A stretch of DNA of 64,000 bases from an uncultured Acetatifactor sp. (lineage in GTDB: Bacteria > Bacillota > Clostridia > Lachnospirales > Lachnospiraceae). The notes beneath the pieces were generated by a model that ran no database searches, was not told the DNA's origin, and saw only the letters and a program-made list of their open reading frames with translations. Where the stretch lies: the NCBI GenBank assembly GCA_910586775.1, contig CAJUJN010000013.1, positions 1 through 64,000 of the forward strand, in the 5' to 3' direction. This document shows positions 55,069 to 62,724 of this stretch, in pieces. How positions within the stretch are numbered: the first letter of the stretch is position 1; each line of letters begins with the position of its first letter. A program made the position numbers and the translations under genes.

Positions 55069-58000
55069 TCAAACCAGAATCTTATAAAGCATATCGGCAA
55101 GTCCCACATTATACCCCGCATCGCTGTAAATGCATTCCTGCTGCCCGTTTAAAATGACAGCCAATGGAAGCTTTCCGATTTCCTGGTCCAGGGTTTGTGC
55201 CAGTTTGCAGTAGTTTTCGCCGAAATCGTCCAGGAGTGTATCAATCTCCGGCAATGCCTCCAGGGTGCGGTGAAGGGTCGTATTCTCCAAATCCTCCGGT
55301 GCTTTCAGAATTGCATACACCGGTGTCTTCAAAGCGGCGAATTCTTTCTGCCTGTCATAGAGTTCATTTAAAATATGCTCCGTGGGCTCTCTGGTTACGC
55401 CCAGCCACAGGAATAATGCCTTTCCGCCATTTGTAAGCCCTGACAGTGTTCCGCCGTCTCTGCCCTCCATAGTTTTCAAAGAGAAATCTTCCACTTTGAT
55501 ATGCGTCAGCAGATCTTTCGTCGACATTTCTCTCATGGAAACCGTCATCCTGCGGCTCTCGCCTTTCTGAAGCCTGAATACAGCCATCCTTGCCAGCTGG
55601 CCGCCGTCCCTTTTGCGGTTGGTGGTCACAATCCTGTAAATACCGGGAGTTACCTGCAATTCCAGCTCACTGCCTTTCATACGGAACAGATGTTCCCATA
55701 AGCCCATGCGCTGGAAGCCGTCCTCTTCAAAGCGTTCCAGAGAGTAATGTTCCCAATCGGACAGCTTCAGAGAGCCGTCTTCACACAGAGTCAGAGTACA
55801 GCTTTTCTCTTCCCCGTTACAGCTTACAAATTTACCCACTTGATTATCCGCCTTGCCAGGAGCAGCCTCTCCGCTTCCTGTACAAGGCACGTCCCCGGAG
55901 CCGCATTCAAAATATTCAACTGCGCCGTCAAAATGATTCAGCCGGGCCGGGATGCCCAGTGCGCGGTACAGATTGACACAGAGGACTTCTTTGGAATGTC
56001 TGCTGCCCACACCGCCTCTCAGACACCCCAGAGGGGAAGTAATCAGGTTCTCATACTCCTGTTCCGGTATGGAAATGACCCACTTGTCTATGATTTCCGG
56101 AAGGCATCCCGGATTCTGCTCCAAAGCTTCCTTTTCACTGTCTTCCGCATATTCATCCCAGTATTTTTTCAGGGCCATCCTGCAGGGATGCAGCATCTCA
56201 ATCGACACTCTGGGACAAAGCAGATATCCGTAAAATATTTCCTCCGGCACGCCTCCCGCACAGGAAAATGCATTGATACAGCAATCCATCAAAACCTCGG
56301 CTTTTATATCCCAGTAATCTTTTTCCCGCAGAGTGTTTAATACCTTCAGTTTCCAGTTGCCTTTTCCGTTTTTCAGACAGACGGAAGACATTCGAGGGCT
56401 TTCCGATTGGTTGGATTTTGTATGATTGCCTTCCTGTACATCTGACTGAGCACGATAGTCTGCAGGCAGAAAACAGTCTGCATCCCACTCCAGAAAACGC
56501 ACAATTTCACCCATATTGCTGTGGGCTTTATGCAGGATTTCCTTAACCTTTTCTCTTTCTTCTCCGTCAAAGCGGTTCAGAGCTCTTTCGGCTTCTCTTA
56601 CATCATAAAAGCTTTCCGCTTTCTCCCGGCGGTATTCCGCTGCCTGTGCCAGGCGTTTTTCGCCTGTTTCCAACTGTTCTGCCGTCAGTAAACCGTCATA
56701 CATATCTCCCGGTTTCGGAGCATGGATATCTATTTCTTTCCAGCCTTCCCAACATTCCGGTTTTTCTCTCAGTATCACCTTGCATTCTACTACTTTTTCC
56801 TTTGTCAGCCTGCCGGATAAAGCTTCATTTTCTTTTCCATTCTCTGAAATATCAACTGAAAATACCGTTTTCCTGTCATTCTCCAAGGTACCGGACGACA
56901 CTGTTGTTTTGTCACATTCCAAAGTACCGGACGATACTGTTATCTTGTTACTCTCCAAAGTACCGGGCACAATGTATGTCTCCTCCGCATTGCTTTCAAA
57001 ACTGCCGAGAGAGACCATTGTCTCTCCATAAAGCTTTCTTCCGGAAATCTTTTTCCCGGAAATCACTCCGTCAGTTAAATCACTCTCAGCGTCTGAACAA
57101 ATATCCGCTGATGCACTGATGTACAAGTCTCCGAAACCTGTCAGCAGCCTTGCAACACCGCAGTCTTCCCCTTCCGAGCCTGTATACACCACAGCCACCG
57201 ACCCGAAAGCGCCATGATTCAGTACCTGGAAATCCACTTTTGCATTGGGAACGGGATTCCCGTTTTCGTCCTCAACCTTCACTGCAAGTTCTACGGTACG
57301 GGCGTAATGCTCCATGTGGTTCAGCACCTTTGCCATACCCCTGGGTCCCACCTGCCTGTCCTCGGGTGCATCCTTTCCGAACCATCTGGAATGCAGCATG
57401 ACTGACCGGAAAGCAGGTCCTGTAAACCATCCTCTGTTCATTTCTTCCTCCGGCTCACATGCCCCCAGAAAATACCATTTGCCGTCACACCACAGTTCCA
57501 CCCAGGCGTGATTATCATCACAGTGACTCCAGAGCGGCGCATAAATCTGACGGGCCGGAATCCCGATGCTGCGCAGCGCAGTCACGGCGAAAGTAGACTC
57601 TTCTCCGCAGCGTCCTGTGGTTGTACCGAACATGGTTCGCGGATTCTGGGTTCTTCCGTCTGTGGAACGGTAGGTTGCCTCCCTGGCACACCAGTAATTC
57701 ACATCAATGGCAGTGTCATACATTGTTCTGGAAGATGCCTCTTCCAAATCCACCGCTTCCTTTACCCTGTCGTAGAAGAATCCCCTTGTATCGTCAATGT
57801 CCTCATTATTTACCCTGTAATGCAGCACATAATTGGCAAACAGCTTCTCCGGCACACGTCCGGCAAAAGCGCCATGATTCCAAAGAAATACTCCGTGCTT
57901 TGCATAAGCCAGGAACAGGCTTGCAGGATAATCCAGCAAATCGCTCAAAGGCATGGCGCTGTAGATAAAAGTGAGTGCCTGAGCCTCATCTTCTGTACAC

Positions 58001-58194
58001 CTTGCCAAAGCAGCCGAAATTTCTTCTTTTTTACCGGAAAGAAGACGTCCTGACAGTTCAGACATACAGCTTTCATTTTCATTTGCTTCATTTTGTGCTT
58101 TATTGCGCTGCAGTTCACTATACCGCTCATCCAATAAAGCCATCTGACTGTCAAAAGCGTTCTTAATCTCTCTGTAATAAGCTGCAGAAAACAT
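55069..58194 (-). CDS. Transglutaminase-fold protein, paralogue of the 32152-35286 product
   Basis: 1041 residues, ATG 58194 with GGGAGG upstream, no signal peptide. The architecture is the same: N-terminal coil (without the 13-residue repeats), transglutaminase core with TTGRCGEEST (Cys196), DDNHAWVELW (His229) and FLGACEPE, a degenerate second core (GGVGSRHSKEVLCVNLYRAL), and a thioredoxin-like end (VEDFSLKTMEG onward). It has its own Thr/Ser/Glu-rich repetitive insert (about residues 400-455, SNKITVSSGTLECDKTTVSS). It is upstream of an unrelated AAA gene, with GH18/GH20 enzymes further upstream. Function unknown; cysteine amidase or peptidase chemistry is possible. Confidence 0.7.
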   Translation of the reverse strand: MFSAAYYREIKNAFDSQMALLDERYSELQRNKAQNEANENESCMSELSGRLLSGKKEEISAALARCTEDEAQALTFIYSAMPLSDLLDYPASLFLAYAKHGVFLWNHGAFAGRVPEKLFANYVLHYRVNNEDIDDTRGFFYDRVKEAVDLEEASSRTMYDTAIDVNYWCAREATYRSTDGRTQNPRTMFGTTTGRCGEESTFAVTALRSIGIPARQIYAPLWSHCDDNHAWVELWCDGKWYFLGACEPEEEMNRGWFTGPAFRSVMLHSRWFGKDAPEDRQVGPRGMAKVLNHMEHYARTVELAVKVEDENGNPVPNAKVDFQVLNHGAFGSVAVVYTGSEGEDCGVARLLTGFGDLYISASADICSDAESDLTDGVISGKKISGRKLYGETMVSLGSFESNAEETYIVPGTLESNKITVSSGTLECDKTTVSSGTLENDRKTVFSVDISENGKENEALSGRLTKEKVVECKVILREKPECWEGWKEIDIHAPKPGDMYDGLLTAEQLETGEKRLAQAAEYRREKAESFYDVREAERALNRFDGEEREKVKEILHKAHSNMGEIVRFLEWDADCFLPADYRAQSDVQEGNHTKSNQSESPRMSSVCLKNGKGNWKLKVLNTLREKDYWDIKAEVLMDCCINAFSCAGGVPEEIFYGYLLCPRVSIEMLHPCRMALKKYWDEYAEDSEKEALEQNPGCLPEIIDKWVISIPEQEYENLITSPLGCLRGGVGSRHSKEVLCVNLYRALGIPARLNHFDGAVEYFECGSGDVPCTGSGEAAPGKADNQVGKFVSCNGEEKSCTLTLCEDGSLKLSDWEHYSLERFEEDGFQRMGLWEHLFRMKGSELELQVTPGIYRIVTTNRKRDGGQLARMAVFRLQKGESRRMTVSMREMSTKDLLTHIKVEDFSLKTMEGRDGGTLSGLTNGGKALFLWLGVTREPTEHILNELYDRQKEFAALKTPVYAILKAPEDLENTTLHRTLEALPEIDTLLDDFGENYCKLAQTLDQEIGKLPLAVILNGQQECIYSDAGYNVGLADMLYKILV
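56873..56985. repeat. Tandem 15-codon-type repeat inside the second transglutaminase-fold gene
   Basis: CCAAAGTACCGG-centred units, about 45-48 bp apart, recur four times (around 56880, 56920, 56956 and, diverged, upstream). They encode SGTLE(S/C/N)-type Thr/Val-rich peptides. Like the 39-bp repeats in the paralogue, they sit between domains. Confidence 0.6.
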
Positions 58195-58211
58195 AATTTC
58201 CTCCCAAATTT

Positions 58212-58347
58212 ACAGTACACTCCCGGAATCTCCACGCCGTATAGCATGCAGCTTTTCAGAATCCATCCTTTCCGATTCCCCCGCCTTTCCGGGCATGTTC
58301 TCAATTCAATGCCCGAATTCCGCTGCCAAAGATTCCAAGAGTCTGTT
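58212..58347. repeat. Copy B of the ~136-bp repeat family
   Basis: It begins ACAGTACACTCCCGGAATCT and ends AAGATTCCAAGAGTCTGTT. CCGATTCCCCCGC is in the centre. It is directly joined to copy C. Confidence 0.8.
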
Positions 58348-58493
58348 ACAGTATGCTCCTGGAATCTCCTACTGCTTATCATACCGTTTTCCGGAAATCA
58401 TCCGGGCCGATTTCTCCGCTATTCCAGGTACCGTTCAACCCCAATGCCTGATTCCGCATCCTGAGATTCCAAGAGCCTATTACAATATGAGAC
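58348..58493. repeat. Copy C of the ~136-bp repeat family
   Basis: It begins ACAGTATGCTCCTGGAATCT and ends GAGATTCCAAGAGCC, followed by TATTACAATATGAG. The ends are imperfect inverted repeats. It stops 4 bp before the stop codon of the GH18 gene. Confidence 0.8.
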
Positions 58494-58496
58494 TCT

Positions 58497-59516
58497 CTAT
58501 CGATTCATTTCCTCATATAAAGTATCCAGCAAAGCCCTGGTGCTGTCACATTTATGTTCCCAATAGAAGATTCCGCCGTACCCCTTCTCTTTGACATAAA
58601 TCGCTTTCTCTTTCAGAGAGCGGGGACTATCGTAAGAAAGGAACGTAGAACCGTTAAACAGATAATGTGCTTTCGCCTCGTCATCCCAGTACTCTGTATA
58701 ACCGTTCTGATTTATATAATCTTTCACCAGGATATCATAATCAGGCCCGTATCCGCCGCCTTTGGGGCACAGTTCCAGAAGGCCATGCCTCTCGCTGTCC
58801 CTCACATCCTCCCACTTTCTGGAGTAAAAGGCTGCCCCCATCATCAGCCTGTGAGCAGGCACCCCATACTTTTCAAACAACTCCAGCGCCTGCGCGCAGC
58901 TGTTCATGAATACATCCGCAGGCTTGGAAAACAGGGATGTATGATGGCCTGCCAAAGCATGGAAACCGCATTTCAGGTCATATGTCATGACATTAATATA
59001 GTCAATGCACTCCATCAGCTGAGGCAGTTCCACGCAGTTTACATAGAATAAATCTGCACCGGCAGCAATGGTGAGATAATATTTCTTTCCGCCAACGGCA
59101 TCCAGATGTCTGCGGATTGCCCTGCAAAAATAAGTAAAATTATGCCTGTCATCCGGGGATACGGCACTGTTATTGGAAGGCACGCAAGGATACTCCCAGT
59201 CAAGGTCAATGCCGTCCAAATCATATTTTACAGCCGTCTCAGCCAAAGCTGCCGCCGCTTTTTCACGCATTTCTTCCGCTGCGCAGCATACGGTAAAGGC
59301 ATCTCTCTCAGCCTGTACCACGGAAAGAATAATACGCAGATTGGGATTCCATTTGCGAATCTGAGGAATCATATCCAGCTTCTCTTTACAGCCGTTACAG
59401 ATGACACTTCCGTCATTATGAAGCCCTCCGAAGGCAATATTGATGCCTGTAAGCTTCTTTGCGTCTTCCTCTGTGAATTCGCCTTTTCCCACATAACCTA
59501 ATATTTCGTTTTTCAT
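58497..59516 (-). CDS. GH18 family hydrolase, cytoplasmic
   Basis: 339 residues, ATG 59516; the ribosome-binding site is weak (GGAA). There is no signal peptide. The GH18 signature DGIDLDWEYP (residues 101-110, catalytic Glu108) and the later YINVMTYDLKCG are clear. GH18 includes chitinases and endo-beta-N-acetylglucosaminidases that cut the chitobiose core of N-glycans. A cytoplasmic copy beside GH20 suggests action on imported GlcNAc-containing oligosaccharides. Confidence 0.88.
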   Translation of the reverse strand: MKNEILGYVGKGEFTEEDAKKLTGINIAFGGLHNDGSVICNGCKEKLDMIPQIRKWNPNLRIILSVVQAERDAFTVCCAAEEMREKAAAALAETAVKYDLDGIDLDWEYPCVPSNNSAVSPDDRHNFTYFCRAIRRHLDAVGGKKYYLTIAAGADLFYVNCVELPQLMECIDYINVMTYDLKCGFHALAGHHTSLFSKPADVFMNSCAQALELFEKYGVPAHRLMMGAAFYSRKWEDVRDSERHGLLELCPKGGGYGPDYDILVKDYINQNGYTEYWDDEAKAHYLFNGSTFLSYDSPRSLKEKAIYVKEKGYGGIFYWEHKCDSTRALLDTLYEEMNR

Positions 59517-59611
59517 AATTATATTCTTATTCCAATTCTGAAAATGCCTGTCACTGTCACATATAACACAGACATTTGCTGTTTTTTATACTTAGGAACT
59601 GAATTCCTTAA

Positions 59612-59661
59612 GACCGCCAGAATTCACCAATTTGTTTCTATCAGGAATATGACTGGCGGTC
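59612..59661. terminator. Hairpin between GH18 and GH20 genes
   Basis: GACCGCCAG (59612-59620) pairs with CTGGCGGTC (59653-59661). TTTCATT follows on the plus strand, while the minus strand lacks a good T tract. Partial termination after GH20 is possible. Confidence 0.45.
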
Positions 59662-59670
59662 TTTCATTAT

Positions 59671-59711
59671 AAGTATATGACTGCAAATCTTTTTAATGTG
59701 CGGTATAAGTT
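59671..59711 (+). repeat. Third copy of the bracket repeat
   Basis: The ATGACTGCAAATCTTTTT core is almost identical to the copy at 54945-54980. It lies 32 bp after the GH20 stop and is not associated with a nuclease gene. Confidence 0.45.
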
Positions 59712-59742
59712 ATCATGTCCATAAAATGTCTGAATCTACGGC

Positions 59743-61578
59743 TTAGCTTCTCAGGATGTCCGCATACCAGAAGAATACTTCGGATATCTTCGCAATATCC
59801 CCTTCCTTGCTGTTTTCTCTCCATATCTGCTGATAGTAATGCAGGCATCTCTCCAGCCTGGCGGCGATTTCCCTGCCATTCTCCGGCTTATCCCCCTTGT
59901 TAAGCTGTGACAGGAACACACCCACTTCGTTCCATACTTTTGTCATTTCCAGAGAAATATGGGTATATTCCACAATCCTGCGCTTTGTGCTGTCCATATT
60001 GCGGCTGACTCCGCGCAGCTCTGCTTCAATTTCATCAATGCGTGCATTCCGCTCAGGCACCTTCGTCATGTCTTCTTTTTCAAAAAATTCCAGAAGTTTG
60101 CTGTGCTCCACGCCCTTCTGAGCCTGTTCTTTCAGGCTTACTGCAGTAAACCAACCGAAAGTCATTGTCCCGCATACCTTATCCAGACAGCTTACCAGTT
60201 TACCCGATGCATCTCCGAATTCCAATATGGAAATCTGTCTGCACAGTTCCTCAAATTCAGGCACCTTTTCTCCCCAGGAGCATACAGCCCCGAAGATGAT
60301 TCCGGGAACGGAGAAGATGGGATGGTTAATATGTCCGAAATCACCCCAATCCGTATTCAGCATGCCGATAGCATCATGCTTTCTGGCATAGCCGCACATC
60401 CTGGTGATATTCCGATATCCGCCTCTTATCATATTGACCCAGGTATTCCAGCCGCGCACACCGGGACAGAGGTACTGGGTCGCACCCACGCTGTGAAGAA
60501 TTTCCGTCTCTCTTTCCGGTTGGTCGTCGCCATATCCCCAGTTCAGGCAGATTACTTCTTTGGGCAGCTGAGAATAAAGTTCCGGATGTCCGCAGATGAT
60601 ATCCCCCCAGAACATGGGTGTCTTGCCCTTCTCAATCAGGAACTCAAACAGTTCTTTGATGTACTCCATGTACAGGACGCCTTTCCCCTTTTCTTCCGCC
60701 AGGGCAGAGCTCCTTCCCTTTCCAAGGTCGAAGGTCTCATCTGCGCATATATTGAATTTATCCGTCCTGAACAGCTGCATATATTCCGTAATCATATCTT
60801 TGATCAGAGCAATGGCATCTCTGTTGGACACATTCACCGTATGATGGTGCATCCTGTCCTGTAAACCAAATCTCTGTCCAAAGCTGCCGGGCAGCTCGCA
60901 GAGATGTTCGAAAGATTTCGTCCTCAGCAGCTTATACAGGTGGCCGAATGTAGCAATGGAGGGTACCAGTTCCACACCTCTTTCATAGCAGTACTGATCC
61001 AGTTCCAACACTTCTTCCGCTGTCATTGGAGTCTCATCTCTCCACAATTCGGTCAGGTCACGGAAGAGATAAGTATGCTCCACATAGAGCTGCAGTTGGT
61101 TCATTTTATAGAAAGAAAGGGTATCCACAAGCTTTTTCATATTCTCCAGAGTCTGGATACGGCCTCTGGTGACATCATGGTAATAGCCTCTGTTTTTCAT
61201 ATCCGGCTCGTCGTCGATTTGCACATAGGGAAGCAGTCCCGCGCTCTGACGCACAATCTGACGCAGTGTCTGAACCGCCCAGCCAAGGGCCGTCAGGCTG
61301 CCGCCGCACAGAAAGGCACCTTCGTCTTCGATTTTCAGATTATATTGCTGCTCGCCCAGAGAAGAATCCACCTTCATCAGGATATCCCCCCTGCGGAAAG
61401 TTCCTCTTCCAATCTCCACCGTCATTCCGGCCCAGGTATAGATTTCTTCCTTCAGCTGACGGGCGTAGACAATTGTTCCCTGAGGGCAGGAAGCGTCCAT
61501 GACAATCATGGTGTCCATCCGCAACATGCAATTTCCTTCTTTTTCTTCCATTTGTTTTGGTAATGGCAGTAAAATCAT
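59743..61578 (-). CDS. GH20 beta-N-acetylhexosaminidase, cytoplasmic
   Basis: 611 residues, ATG 61578 with GGAGGTC upstream. No signal peptide. An N-terminal GH20b-like domain (about 25-120) is followed by the TIM barrel, with the Asp-Glu catalytic pair in FNICADETFD (Asp280, Glu281) for substrate-assisted hydrolysis of terminal GlcNAc or GalNAc. A C-terminal ~120-residue helical region follows. With nagA/nagB elsewhere in the window it supplies amino sugar from imported glycans. 226 bp separate it from the GH18 gene. Confidence 0.88.
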   Translation of the reverse strand: MILLPLPKQMEEKEGNCMLRMDTMIVMDASCPQGTIVYARQLKEEIYTWAGMTVEIGRGTFRRGDILMKVDSSLGEQQYNLKIEDEGAFLCGGSLTALGWAVQTLRQIVRQSAGLLPYVQIDDEPDMKNRGYYHDVTRGRIQTLENMKKLVDTLSFYKMNQLQLYVEHTYLFRDLTELWRDETPMTAEEVLELDQYCYERGVELVPSIATFGHLYKLLRTKSFEHLCELPGSFGQRFGLQDRMHHHTVNVSNRDAIALIKDMITEYMQLFRTDKFNICADETFDLGKGRSSALAEEKGKGVLYMEYIKELFEFLIEKGKTPMFWGDIICGHPELYSQLPKEVICLNWGYGDDQPERETEILHSVGATQYLCPGVRGWNTWVNMIRGGYRNITRMCGYARKHDAIGMLNTDWGDFGHINHPIFSVPGIIFGAVCSWGEKVPEFEELCRQISILEFGDASGKLVSCLDKVCGTMTFGWFTAVSLKEQAQKGVEHSKLLEFFEKEDMTKVPERNARIDEIEAELRGVSRNMDSTKRRIVEYTHISLEMTKVWNEVGVFLSQLNKGDKPENGREIAARLERCLHYYQQIWRENSKEGDIAKISEVFFWYADILRS

Positions 61579-62323
61579 TTTTATGACCTCCCTATTATTT
61601 ATACTTGTTAAAACGTCTATTTGCTGCTTTTTGTCCCACCTGGAGCTGTCGTATTAAGACACCTAAAATCTTTAATGCGCTCCCCTTAAAAGGACATTAC
61701 AAAAACACAGCTAAAATTATCCCTATGCAGTTTTTATCTCCTGTCAGTTTACGGACAGTATTATCACTCTTTTTTACACCCTCCCTGTAGCAGACTCCCA
61801 TATGCTCCCACTGCCTGTCATTCATATAAGGAGTTTCTTCTTTCTGTGTCTGCGCGTACTTTTTCACAATGCTCCTCCCAAAGCCTTTCCACGCAATCTT
61901 TTGCTTCCGCAACAATCATTTTCATTCTCCCCGGAAACTGCCTGAACTAATCTGCCTTTGCTGTTTCCTGTCTTATTACCCTTATTTTTGGAGTCTCACT
62001 CCATTTGGAGTATAGCAAATATTTCCAATAGATTCAATTAAATATTTAATAAAATGTAAAAAATTTTTTATCACTTATTTCCGTTTTTTGCAACATTTTG
62101 TATCTTTGCATAAGTGTATACATTTTCTCTCTATTAGTTGTTAAGATAGTTTACCATCTTTTCGATTTTTGTAAATATCGTTTTCCCAAATGGTCTTTTG
62201 TACTTCCTCAATGGCAGGGAGGGATTCAAAAATATATTTATTTTCTCTTCTCAAGTGGGTTATAACCGATTATAGCAGATTTTCATTAATATGTAACTTT
62301 TTTGGGATATTTTTTCAAAAAAT
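61579..62323. other. 745-bp AT-rich intergenic region
   Basis: It includes a possible 35-residue peptide gene (61818-61925, minus). From about 61980 the sequence is very AT-rich and shows no gene until the nuclease remnant at 62324. No structured element was found. Confidence 0.45.
61818..61925 (-). CDS. Possible 35-residue peptide gene
   Basis: ATG 61925 has GGGGAG 3-8 nt upstream. The product is MKMIVAEAKDCVERLWEEHC plus 15 charged residues, an amphipathic helix by appearance. No family was recognised. It may be a small protein or the remnant of a longer gene. Confidence 0.25.
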   Translation of the reverse strand: MKMIVAEAKDCVERLWEEHCEKVRADTERRNSLYE

Positions 62324-62647
62324 ATGGTAATATTTTACCTTAATGTTTTTATAGACAAAATACAGGAAGCCATAATTAAAGCATACTACATGAATCCAGT
62401 CATGGAACTTTCTTCCGGAAAAGGCTTTGCCGATGTTGTCTATCTTCCAAAGAAGAATACTGACAAGCCCGCACTGATTGTAGAACTAAAATGGAACAAA
62501 TCTGCCGAAGGAGCATTAAAGCAGATCAAAGAAAAGCAATATGCGTCATGGATTGAGGAATACACGGGAGATATTCTGTTAATTGGCATCAATTATGATA
62601 AAAAAAGCAAACTGCATGAATGTGTGATAGAAAAGTTTATGAAATGA
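62324..62647 (+). pseudogene. C-terminal fragment of an AAA/PD-(D/E)XK (DUF1703-type) protein
   Basis: 107 codons corresponding to the end of the family seen at 53108. GKGFADVVYLPKKN carries the catalytic Asp, and ALIVELKWNKSAEGALKQIK carries the ExK. The ATPase part is missing, and the preceding sequence is AT-rich non-coding. The nuclease core itself is intact, so expression as a small stand-alone nuclease cannot be excluded, but no ribosome-binding site is visible. Confidence 0.75.
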
Positions 62648-62657
62648 TGTCTGCTGC

Positions 62658-62706
62658 GCCGGGAAACCGAAACTGCCTTTCGGCTTTTTATGTTCGGTTT
62701 TCCGGC
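62658..62706. terminator. Hairpin between nuclease remnant and sulfatase
   Basis: GCCGGGAAACCGAA (62658-62671) pairs with TTCGGTTTTCCGGC (62693-62706) with one mismatch. An inner CCTTTCGG may stack. There is no strong T tract on either side. Confidence 0.5.
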
Positions 62707-62724
62707 ACTGTAATAAATTTACGA

